DNA from: Rhodospirillales bacterium
GTDB lineage: Bacteria > Pseudomonadota > Alphaproteobacteria > Rhodospirillales > Casp-alpha2
Direction of reading: 5' to 3'
DNA length: 9,038 bases
Assembly: GCA_016187325.1 (NCBI GenBank)
Contig: JACPJY010000043.1
Coordinates: 1 to 9,038, forward strand
Below the pieces are notes generated by a model, which saw only the letters and a program-made list of their open reading frames with translations, searched no databases and was not told the DNA's origin. Made by a program: the position numbers and the translations under genes. This document shows, piece after piece, positions 1-5,869 of this stretch (its first letter is position 1; every line of letters begins with the position of its first letter).

Positions 1-144
1 CGCCATGACGGCACCGGCCTCGGGCTGTCGCTGGCGAAGTCGTTGACCGAGCTGCAGGGCGGCCGGCTGGCGATCGAAAGCGAGTTCGGCAAGGGCACCA
101 CCGTCACCGTACACTTCCCGCCCGACCGCCTCGTCGCCCACTGA
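1..144 (+). CDS. Sensor histidine kinase, C-terminal end only (partial)
   Basis: The reading frame is open from base 1 to a TGA at 142-144, giving 47 residues of a protein whose start lies outside the window. The peptide contains GTGLGLS followed by LAKSLTELQGGRLAIESE and a GKGTTVTVHFP ending. This is the typical last part of a HATPase_c (GHKL) ATP-binding domain: G2 box, following helix, then the final beta strands. Such domains phosphorylate a histidine in two-component sensors. The protein ends about ten residues after the last strand, so no receiver domain follows. The sensor input, the phosphorylated histidine and the partner regulator cannot be seen. A short diverged repeat begins directly after the stop codon. 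Confidence 0.9.
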   Translation, partial: RHDGTGLGLSLAKSLTELQGGRLAIESEFGKGTTVTVHFPPDRLVAH

Positions 145-199
145 GCGGTCCGCGAAAGGGCTGCCGTCGACCCCCGAAACGGGCCGCTAAACCGCCCCG
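145..199 (+). repeat. Diverged short repeat, copy A (partner at 1305-1358)
   Basis: This stretch begins at the base after the histidine kinase stop and aligns with 1305-1358 in the same orientation. I count 43 identical positions in 54 aligned pairs plus one single-base gap. Of the 11 substitutions, 10 are transitions and 1 is a transversion. The best conserved part is GGGCCGC(T/C)AAAC near the end. In copy B this forms a 6-bp stem (GGGCCG/CGGCCC), while the single transversion here, at base 193, breaks one pair of that stem. It is probably a member of a dispersed intergenic repeat family, but only two copies are visible. Confidence 0.6.
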
Positions 200-276
200 G
201 CGCTGGCGCGTCCCCCGGTGGCGCCTCCCAGGGCACCGGCGAGGGCGGCGAGATCGACGACGAAATCCCGTTCTGA
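195..276 (+). pseudogene. ssb: 3' remnant of a single-stranded DNA-binding protein gene (ssb tail)
   Basis: In the frame ending at TGA 274-276 the last codons read GEGGEIDDEIPF. This is a glycine-rich linker followed by the acidic DDEIPF tip that ends many alphaproteobacterial SSB proteins and recruits partner proteins. The preceding residues (about RPGAGASPGGASQGTGEG) also resemble the low-complexity SSB linker. No OB-fold domain is present. The same frame contains no ATG, GTG or TTG between the kinase stop at 142-144 and the tail, so it cannot be expressed alone. ssb commonly lies upstream of gyrA in alphaproteobacteria, which supports a severed ancestral ssb rather than chance. Its left boundary is uncertain because it abuts repeat copy A. 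A chance match or an assembly junction are the alternatives. Confidence 0.55.
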
Positions 277-293
277 TTGGACTCTCGGGCGTC

Positions 294-1184
294 TCACGCC
301 CCTTGCGCAAGCGCCTCGGCGGGGATCAGTGCCGGCAGAGGCAGCGGCGCCGCCTCGTCCCGCGGCCGCGACAGATAGAGTTCGGCATGGAAATAGCCGT
401 CGGCCTCAATGCCGGTCGGATCGATGCCGAGCGAATCGAGCCGTTTCAGCACTTCGCTTTGCTCGGCTTCGTCGGCGAAGCGCCGCTGGATGAAGGTGAT
501 CCCCTCGAGCCTCTCGGTGACGAGGCCGTGCTCCGCCATCGTCAGCGCGATCCGGTCGTAGGGAAACATCCTGAGCACGAACGATGCGATCCATGGCGAT
601 GGCCCGGGGGAAGCATCGGTGAGATCGAGGATGCGGGCGAAGGTGTCTTCGGTCACGTAGCCGACGCAACCGGTGGAAATGACCATATCCGCGGGCGCGA
701 TCATGCGCGCCGCCGCGGGCGAGGGCGCCGCCGTCTCGAGGTTGGCGGCAACGCCGGCGTCCACGAGGCCGGCGTCGGTAGCATATTTCACCGCCTCCGG
801 CGAGACGTCGAGCCCGACGACCGTCAAGGCCGAATCGGTTTCCGCCCGTTCGACCAGCGCCTTGTCGCTTTCGACCAACGCCGCGCGGTCGGACTCCGCC
901 ATGTCCGCGTAATGACGGTAGAGGTCGTCGAGGGAAAGTCCGTGCTTGAGCAGCGCGCCGTTCACGCCATAGGAGCAGCCGAGGTCGAGCAGCGTCAGAT
1001 GCTCCCGCTCGCGCGTCTCGCGCAGCGCCTCGATCAGCGCCGCGAACACCGGCTTGGCGTGCTCCGGAATGACGTAGTCGCAGGCGCCGAGGGAGGCGAA
1101 GTAGGGGCGGGGGTCGGGCTCACGGTAAATGTCGGCGAAATTCGCCTTGGCCGCGTTGCCGGCGTCGAAAAGGAAATCGTTCAT
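294..1184 (-). CDS. Class I SAM-dependent methyltransferase, substrate unknown
   Basis: A 296-residue protein starting MNDFLFDAG. The frame is open upstream to an ATG at 1280, but the start at 1184 is chosen because GGGAGGT lies about eight bases before it; the longer N-terminus is arginine- and proline-rich and lacks a ribosome site. Residues 65-76 read LLDLGCSYGVNG, a good motif I for SAM binding, and residues around 122-130 (VVGLDVSPE) supply the acidic motif II residue, Asp126. A later ADMVIST segment fits motif IV. There is no signal peptide or membrane segment, so it should be cytosolic. A conserved-looking N-terminus (ADIYREPDPRPYFASLG) suggests a defined subfamily, but I cannot name the substrate. 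It is divergent from gyrA and stands alone on this strand. The methyltransferase fold is well supported; small molecule or protein as target is open. Confidence 0.85.
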   Translation of the reverse strand: MNDFLFDAGNAAKANFADIYREPDPRPYFASLGACDYVIPEHAKPVFAALIEALRETREREHLTLLDLGCSYGVNGALLKHGLSLDDLYRHYADMAESDRAALVESDKALVERAETDSALTVVGLDVSPEAVKYATDAGLVDAGVAANLETAAPSPAAARMIAPADMVISTGCVGYVTEDTFARILDLTDASPGPSPWIASFVLRMFPYDRIALTMAEHGLVTERLEGITFIQRRFADEAEQSEVLKRLDSLGIDPTGIEADGYFHAELYLSRPRDEAAPLPLPALIPAEALAQGA

Positions 1185-1304
1185 GGCGTCAACCTCCCGG
1201 CGGTCTGGGTCGGGTGTGCGTCTGGGACGATGGATTTTTCGGGACCGGAGGAGGTTAATCCCTGGCGGCGTCGCGATCAAACTTCGATTTCCGCCGCCGG
1301 GAAA

Positions 1305-1358
1305 GCGGCCCGCGAAGGGCTACCATTGGCTCTCAAAATGGGCCGCCAAACGGCCCCG
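1305..1358 (+). repeat. Diverged short repeat, copy B (partner at 145-199)
   Basis: This is the second copy of the repeat found directly after the histidine kinase. It lies in the gap between the divergent methyltransferase and gyrA genes. Near its end GGGCCG and CGGCCC (1340-1345 and 1351-1356) form an intact 6-bp stem with a CCAAA loop. A degenerate 11-12 base tandem array overlaps its 3' end. The copies are in direct orientation and bracket the ssb scar and the methyltransferase gene. Confidence 0.6.
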
Positions 1359-1386
1359 AAACAGGCCCCGAAAATCGCCCCGAAAG
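1341..1386 (+). repeat. Degenerate 11-12 bp tandem repeat upstream of gyrA
   Basis: Three units of 12 bases (1351-1362, 1363-1374, 1375-1386) share the core GCCCCGAAA at exact 12-base spacing. A fourth, more diverged unit (GGCCGCCAAAC, 1341-1351) precedes them. The array ends 15 bases before the proposed gyrA -35 element. It could be a slippage product, or a phased set of protein-binding sites spaced slightly over one helical turn; the sequence does not decide. Confidence 0.6.
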
Positions 1387-1400
1387 ACCGCCGCATTCGG

Positions 1401-1429
1401 TTGTTAGCGGATGCGAAAAATGCTACATT
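1401..1429 (+). promoter_or_regulatory. Probable sigma-70 type promoter for gyrA-coaD
   Basis: TTGTTA (1401-1406) and TACATT (1424-1429) are separated by 17 bases, each matching its consensus at four of six positions. A TG one base before the -10 (1421-1422) adds an extended -10 element. The spacer has an A-tract (1416-1420), standing out from the GC-rich surroundings. Transcription would begin near 1436, giving a leader of about 70 bases before the TTG start. Prediction by eye only. Confidence 0.45.
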
Positions 1430-1433
1430 TCAA

Positions 1434-1463
1434 CGTTCCGGCGGGGCCTTCGGAACGGTTCCG
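1434..1463 (+). promoter_or_regulatory. Overlapping inverted repeats at the start of the gyrA leader
   Basis: CGTTCCG (1434-1440) is the exact reverse complement of CGGAACG (1451-1457), with a 10-base loop. The second arm also begins a 13-base palindrome, CGGAACGGTTCCG (1451-1463). It sits at the predicted transcription start, where it could be an operator for a dimeric regulator or part of an RNA structure competing with the downstream hairpin. No binding protein can be named from sequence. Confidence 0.5.
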
Positions 1464-1464
1464 G

Positions 1465-1485
1465 CAGGGGCCGTCCAGGCCCCTG
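1465..1485 (+). promoter_or_regulatory. Perfect 8-bp GC-rich hairpin in the gyrA 5' leader
   Basis: CAGGGGCC (1465-1472) and GGCCCCTG (1478-1485) pair perfectly around a 5-base GTCCA loop. The hairpin ends eight bases before the AGGA ribosome-binding site (1493-1496). It is followed by A-rich sequence, not a T-run, so it is not an intrinsic terminator for gyrA. A stem this strong next to the initiation region could stabilise the messenger or control translation; this is inferred. Confidence 0.55.
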
Positions 1486-1504
1486 AAAATACAGGATAAT
1501 CCGC

Positions 1505-4369
1505 TTGACGACACCCGACGATCCGGCCGCCCCCTCGGCATCCGATTCCTACGTCACGCAGGTATCGATCGTCGACGAAATGCGGTCGTCGTACCTCGAT
1601 TACGCGATGAGCGTGATCGTCGCCCGCGCGCTGCCCGACGTGCGCGACGGCCTGAAGCCGGTCCACCGCCGAATCCTGTATGCGATGAAGGAGAACGGCT
1701 ACGAGCACGGCAAGCCGTTCCGCAAGTCGGCGCGCATCGTCGGCGACGTGATGGGCAAATACCATCCGCACGGCGACCAGGCGATCTATGACGCCATGGT
1801 GCGAATGGCGCAGAACTTCTCGATGCGCCTGATGCTGATCGACGGCCAGGGCAACTTCGGCTCCATGGACGGCGACCGCGCGGCGGCGATGCGCTACACC
1901 GAGGCGCGGATGGCGCTGGCGGCGCACGCGCTGTTGGAGGACATCGACAAGGACACCGTCGATTTCCAGCCCAACTACGATGAGACCGTGCGCGAGCCGA
2001 CCGTGTTGCCGGCCGGGTTCCCGAACCTGCTGGTCAACGGCGCCGGCGGCATCGCCGTCGGCATGGCCACCAACATCCCGCCCCATAACCTGGGCGAGGT
2101 GATCGACGCCTGCTGCGCCTACATCGACAACCCCGAGATCACCGTCGACGCGCTGATCCAGGACCACATCGTCGGCCCCGATTTCCCGACCGGCGGCCTG
2201 ATCATGGGCCGCAACGGCATCCTGCAGGCCTACCACACTGGCCGCGGCTCGGTGGTGATGCGCGGCAAGACCACCATGGAAGACGTGCGCGACCGCAGGG
2301 CGATCATCGTCCACGAGATCCCGTACCTGATCAACAAGGCGCGCATGATCGAAATCATCGCCGACTGCGTGCGCGACAAGAAGATCGAGGGCATTTCGGA
2401 CCTGCGCGACGAATCCGACCGCAAGGGCGTACGCGTGGTCATCGAGTTGAAGCGCGACGCCGAGCCGGAGATCGTGCTCAATCAGCTCTACAAATTCACA
2501 CCGCTGCAGTCGAGCTTCGGTGTCAACATGCTGGCGCTAGACGGCGGGCAACCGCGGTTGATGAGCCTGAAGCAGATCATCGCCGCCTTCGTCGCCTTCC
2601 GCGAGGAAGTGGTGCGGCGACGCACGGTGTTCGAATTGGGCGAGGCGCGCGGGAAGGCGCACGTGCTGGTAGGCCTCGCCGTCGCGGTCAGCAACATCGA
2701 CGCGGTGATTGCGCTCATCCGCGCCGCCAAGGACCCGGTGGCGGCGCGTAAGCAGTTGATGGCCAAGGCGTGGCCGGCCAAAGATGTGGCCGCCATGATC
2801 AAGCTCCTCGACGAGCCGGGGCACGGCATCGCCAAGGACGGCACCTACAAGCTCAGCCGCGAGCAGGCGAAGGCAATCCTGGAGCTGCGCCTGCACCGGC
2901 TGACCGGTCTCGAGCGCGACAAGATCGGCGAGGACTTGAAGGAGCTCGGCCGTCAGATCAACGAATTCCTGAAGATCCTGGCGTCGCGCAAGGTGCTCTA
3001 CGCCCTGCTCCGGAAGGAGTTGCTGGCGATCAAGGAGAAGTTCAACAACCCGCGCCGCACCGTCATCGACGATTCGGAATTCGAGCACGACATCGAGGAC
3101 CTGATCCAGCGCGAGGACATGGTGGTGACGGTCACCAACACCGGTTACGTCAAGCGGGTGCCGCTCTCCACTTACCGGGCGCAGCGACGCGGCGGCAAGG
3201 GCCGCGCCGGCATGGCCACCCGCGAGGAGGATTTCGTCAGCCAGGTGTTCGTCGTCAACACCCACACGCCGGTGCTGTTCTTCTCGTCGTCGGGACTGGT
3301 GTACAAGATGAAGGTGTACAGACTACCGCTCGGCACCCCGCAGGCGCGCGGCAAGGCGCTGATCAACCTGCTGCCGCTGGCCGAAGGCGAAACCATTACC
3401 ACGCTGATGCCGCTGCCCGAGGACGAGAGCACATGGGGCAACCTCTACGTCATGTTCGCCACGGCGTCGGGCGGCGTGCGCCGCAATTCGCTCGAGGACT
3501 TCGTCAACGTCAAGGCCAACGGCAAGATCGCCATGAAGCTGAAGGAAGGCGACCGCCTCGTCAGGGTGCGCACCTGCACTGAGGACGACGACATCCTCCT
3601 TTCCTCCCGCGGTGGCAAGTGCATCCGCTTCCCGGTCACCGCCGTGCGCGTGTTCTCGGGCCGCACCTCGGCCGGGGTGCGCGGCATGCGGCTCTCCAAG
3701 AAGGACGAGGTGATTTCGATGTCGGCGCTGCGCCACGTCAAGGCCAGCGTCGAGGACCGCGAGGAATACCTGCAAGCCGTCCACGCCGCCAGGCGCCTCA
3801 AGGGCAGCGACTACGCCGGCCGCGCCGACGACAAGGCGCGCGACAGGAAGTTGGCGGCCAAGCTAGAGCAGCCGAAGTTCCGGCAGATGGCGGCCGACGA
3901 GGAATTCGTCATCACCATCGCCGCCGACGGCCTCGGCAAGCGCTCGTCGGCCTACGAGTACCGGATCGCCGGCCGCGGCGGCAAGGGCATCACCGCCATC
4001 GACGTCGCCCGCGGCAGCAAGACCACGCACGTGGTCGCCAGCTTCCCGGTGATCGCCACCGACCAGATCGTCATGGTCTCCAACGGCGGCCAGATCATCC
4101 GCTGCCCGGTCGACCAGATCTCGGTCGTCGGCCGTGCCAGCCGCGGCGTGACGCTGTTCAAGACCGCCACGGACGAGCAGGTGGTGTCGGTGAGCCGGCT
4201 TCGCGACGTCAACGGCAACGGGCCCGAAGGAGACGATGGCGAGGAACCGGCGGACGAAGCCGGCGAGGCGGGGGACGGGATGGGCGACGACGCGGCCGAG
4301 GCCGCCCCGGCATCCGCGGACGACGCCGGCGACGAATCCGCGCCGGGCGACGAGGGAGAGCCGACATGA
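1505..4369 (+). CDS. gyrA: DNA gyrase subunit A
   Basis: A 954-residue GyrA, the DNA cleavage-religation subunit that with GyrB introduces negative supercoils using ATP. The TTG start is chosen because an in-frame TGA at 1484 excludes upstream starts and AGGA lies eight bases before it. The N-terminus has SSYLDYAMSVIVARALPDVRDG and KPVHRRILY, the winged-helix region. The catalytic tyrosine is Tyr131 in AAMRYTEARM, with Arg130 before it. The quinolone region reads KYHPHGDQAIYD, so Gln92 stands where E. coli has Ser83, while Asp96 matches Asp87. The GyrA box QRRGGKG is at 560-566, which marks it as gyrase rather than ParC. The C-terminal domain carries an insertion at about 746-798, resembling other alphaproteobacterial GyrA, and ends in an acidic tail (about 904-954) with no lysine or arginine. 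E. coli GyrA has 875 residues, so these account for most of the extra length. It is translationally coupled to coaD. Confidence 0.98.
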   Translation: MTTPDDPAAPSASDSYVTQVSIVDEMRSSYLDYAMSVIVARALPDVRDGLKPVHRRILYAMKENGYEHGKPFRKSARIVGDVMGKYHPHGDQAIYDAMVRMAQNFSMRLMLIDGQGNFGSMDGDRAAAMRYTEARMALAAHALLEDIDKDTVDFQPNYDETVREPTVLPAGFPNLLVNGAGGIAVGMATNIPPHNLGEVIDACCAYIDNPEITVDALIQDHIVGPDFPTGGLIMGRNGILQAYHTGRGSVVMRGKTTMEDVRDRRAIIVHEIPYLINKARMIEIIADCVRDKKIEGISDLRDESDRKGVRVVIELKRDAEPEIVLNQLYKFTPLQSSFGVNMLALDGGQPRLMSLKQIIAAFVAFREEVVRRRTVFELGEARGKAHVLVGLAVAVSNIDAVIALIRAAKDPVAARKQLMAKAWPAKDVAAMIKLLDEPGHGIAKDGTYKLSREQAKAILELRLHRLTGLERDKIGEDLKELGRQINEFLKILASRKVLYALLRKELLAIKEKFNNPRRTVIDDSEFEHDIEDLIQREDMVVTVTNTGYVKRVPLSTYRAQRRGGKGRAGMATREEDFVSQVFVVNTHTPVLFFSSSGLVYKMKVYRLPLGTPQARGKALINLLPLAEGETITTLMPLPEDESTWGNLYVMFATASGGVRRNSLEDFVNVKANGKIAMKLKEGDRLVRVRTCTEDDDILLSSRGGKCIRFPVTAVRVFSGRTSAGVRGMRLSKKDEVISMSALRHVKASVEDREEYLQAVHAARRLKGSDYAGRADDKARDRKLAAKLEQPKFRQMAADEEFVITIAADGLGKRSSAYEYRIAGRGGKGITAIDVARGSKTTHVVASFPVIATDQIVMVSNGGQIIRCPVDQISVVGRASRGVTLFKTATDEQVVSVSRLRDVNGNGPEGDDGEEPADEAGEAGDGMGDDAAEAAPASADDAGDESAPGDEGEPT

Positions 4370-4887
4370 ACACCAAGACCACCGGCGTCTATCCGGGCAC
4401 CTTCGATCCTGTCACCAACGGTCACATGGACATCATCGCGCGCGCCGCCAAGGTGGTAGACCACCTGATCGTTGCCGTCGCCGCCAACGACGGCAAGGAA
4501 CCGTTCTTCCCGCTGAAAGAGCGGGTGGCGATGGTGAAGGGCGAGATCGACCGCCTGGCGCCGGACGTCAGCAAGCGAATCGAGGTGCGGCAGTTCGACA
4601 TTCTGCTGGTGGATTTTGCCCACCAGGCGGGCGCCCACTTCATCATCCGGGGCTTGCGCGCGGTTTCCGACTTCGAGTACGAGTTCCAGATGGCGTCCAT
4701 GAACGCGCGCCTGAACCCGAAGGTGGAGACGGTGTTCCTGATGGCCTCCGACAAGCATCAGTTCATCTCGTCGCGGTTCGTCAAGGAGATCGGGCGCTTG
4801 GGCGGCGACATCGGCCATTTCGTGTCGGCGGCGGTGAAGGAGCGGTTGGTCAAGCGGCTGGCTGGCAAGGACGCGGCCGCCGAATAG
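4366..4887 (+). CDS. coaD: Phosphopantetheine adenylyltransferase
   Basis: A 173-residue enzyme that joins ATP and 4'-phosphopantetheine to form dephospho-CoA, the penultimate step of coenzyme A synthesis, in the cytosol. It begins GVYPGTFDPVTNGHMDII, containing the nucleotidyltransferase TxGH motif (TNGH, residues 17-20). RGLR at 95-98 and ISSRFVKEI at 134-142 are the other diagnostic segments; the latter matches the bacterial CoaD signature. Its length is slightly above the usual 160-170. The ATG overlaps the gyrA stop as ATGA, and the purine-rich GAGGGAG just upstream inside gyrA can act as ribosome site, so translation is probably coupled. No convincing T-tailed terminator follows. Confidence 0.97.
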   Translation: MNTKTTGVYPGTFDPVTNGHMDIIARAAKVVDHLIVAVAANDGKEPFFPLKERVAMVKGEIDRLAPDVSKRIEVRQFDILLVDFAHQAGAHFIIRGLRAVSDFEYEFQMASMNARLNPKVETVFLMASDKHQFISSRFVKEIGRLGGDIGHFVSAAVKERLVKRLAGKDAAAE

Positions 4888-4918
4888 GCGCGCGCGGCCT
4901 GCGGCGCCGCAAAAACCA

Positions 4919-4947
4919 TTGACCGGCGGAGACGCGAATCCTAAGGT
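4919..4947 (+). promoter_or_regulatory. Probable promoter of the tRNA-Lys gene
   Basis: TTGACC (4919-4924) matches the -35 consensus at five of six positions. After exactly 17 bases comes TAAGGT (4942-4947), a weaker -10. It is followed by a GC-rich CCGG stretch, a discriminator type often seen at stable RNA promoters. The predicted start near 4954 leaves a leader of about 30 bases before the mature tRNA. Confidence 0.5.
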
Positions 4948-4985
4948 CCGGTCTCTCCCGGCGGCGCATCGAAGGCCGCGACGAT

Positions 4986-5061
4986 GGGCGCGTAGCTCAG
5001 GCGGCAGAGCATCTGACTTTTAATCAGAGGGTCCCGGGTTCGACTCCCGGCGCGCCCACCA
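4986..5061 (+). tRNA. tRNA-Lys (anticodon UUU)
   Basis: A 76-base cloverleaf with all arms. The acceptor stem is GGGCGCG (4986-4992) with CGCGCCC (5051-5057). The D stem is GCTC/GAGC (4995-4998, 5007-5010). The anticodon stem is TCTGA/TCAGA (5012-5016, 5024-5028) with loop CTTTTAA, placing anticodon TTT at 5019-5021. The T arm is CCGGG-TTCGACT-CCCGG (5034-5050). Discriminator A is at 5058 and CCA is encoded at 5059-5061. It reads AAA and AAG lysine codons. No intron or mismatch is seen. It has its own promoter-like element and terminator-like hairpin. Confidence 0.97.
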
Positions 5062-5069
5062 ACAAACAC

Positions 5070-5102
5070 AAGGAGTTAAGCGTAGCAGCCTAGCCCCTTT
5101 TT
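5070..5102 (+). terminator. Probable intrinsic terminator after tRNA-Lys
   Basis: An imperfect stem of 12 positions pairs 5070-5081 with 5088-5099, with two A-C mismatches and one G-T pair, around a 6-base loop (5082-5087). A run of five T residues occupies 5098-5102, overlapping the base of the stem. Its position nine bases after the tRNA CCA end fits a terminator for the monocistronic tRNA transcript. The mismatches make it moderate in strength. Confidence 0.45.
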
Positions 5103-5399
5103 CCATACCAAAATGCCCATAGGTAGAGGATCAACGATTACGTAAATTTTATGGGGCGGCCGGTGGGCAATTCGTGCCGATAAAACAATCACCCGTACTT
5201 ACCCAATTACCTTGGAAGCAAACGGAAACATGACAGGTTTTAACCGCGTAGTCTTTATTATGGCTTGCTTCGTTTCAGTCACCGACACCACCTCTCGCCT
5301 TTTCCACTGACATAGGGCTAGGCATGGCCGTTCACAATTAATATATTCGATAGGTTCTTGCTGCCCACCATTTCCCTTCGGCGGCGGGCCGGACTGCCG
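5103..5399. other. AT-richer intergenic block without a recognisable gene
   Basis: By hand count 5101-5340 is about 47% GC (112 of 240), against roughly 65-70% in the flanking genes. I find no convincing coding sequence on either strand. A minus-strand frame crosses it (through 5199-5410), but only as an extension of an antisense frame under the PNPOx gene, with an unfamiliar peptide and no start of its own. No direct copy of the tRNA 3' end is seen, so no attachment-site pair is evident. Composition suggests foreign or decayed DNA, but a degraded insert, a small RNA or simple regulatory DNA are all possible. Confidence 0.5.
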
Positions 5400-5411
5400 T
5401 AAAATCCCGCC
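5400..5411 (+). promoter_or_regulatory. Candidate -10 element of a leaderless PNPOx-glpK transcript
   Basis: TAAAAT (5400-5405) matches the -10 consensus at five of six positions and ends six bases before the ATG at 5412. Transcription starting six to seven bases downstream would begin at or next to the ATG. No Shine-Dalgarno sequence precedes that ATG, consistent with a leaderless messenger. The -35 region (about 5377-5382, TTCGGC) is poor. CCCGCC at 5406-5411 is also complementary to GGCGGG at 5383-5388. Confidence 0.35.
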
Positions 5412-5869
5412 ATGCCCATCTTGACCGACGCCATGAAGGCCCTGGTGCGCGACCACACGCTCGGCTTCGTCGCCACGGTGAATGCCGACGGCACGCCGAA
5501 CCTGTCGCCCAAAGGCACCATGGCGGTGCTCGACGACGACCGCATCGGCTTCGGCGAGATCCGCTCGCCGGGCACGCGGACCAACATTGCGACGCGGCCG
5601 GCGGTCGAGCTCAACTTCGTCGATGTGTTCGCGCGCAAGGGCTGGCGATTCAGGGGCAAGGCAGTTTTTCACGCCAAGAACACGGCGGAATACAAGCGAT
5701 TGTTGCCGACATTCGCCAAGTGGGAAGACCTCCACAACCGCTTCAACGGCATCGTCGCCGTCACCGTCGAGCGGGCGCTCTCCATCGTCAGCCCGGCCTA
5801 CGACCGCGGCATCAGCGAGGCCGAGCTGAAGGCGAGCTTCAAGGCCCACTTCATGGCGCTGCTCGACTG

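Noticed and set aside
1185..1280. N-terminal extension of the methyltransferase to the ATG at 1280
   Set aside because: The extension is rich in Arg and Pro, has no ribosome site, and GGGAGGT sits correctly in front of the ATG at 1184.
1270..1280. Methyltransferase promoter with TTGATC (minus strand, 1280-1275)
   Set aside because: The partner at 17-base spacing is TAACCT, matching only three of six positions, so the element is not supported well enough.
303..1499. Long plus-strand open frame antisense to the methyltransferase
   Set aside because: The peptide is arginine-, glycine- and valine-rich with no recognisable motif, and the opposite strand encodes a clear methyltransferase with a ribosome site. 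High GC produces such long antisense frames.
1430..2314. Minus-strand open frame opposite the 5' half of gyrA
   Set aside because: Histidine- and alanine-rich composition typical of the antisense of a GC-rich gene; gyrA on the other strand is unambiguous.
4901..4915. GCGGCGCCGC palindrome followed by five A as a terminator after coaD
   Set aside because: As a perfect palindrome it has no loop, and it is followed by A rather than T on the plus strand, so it does not fit an intrinsic terminator for gyrA-coaD.
5034..5410. Attachment site duplication of the tRNA-Lys 3' end
   Set aside because: I looked for a second copy of the T-arm or acceptor 3' sequence downstream and found none within the window.
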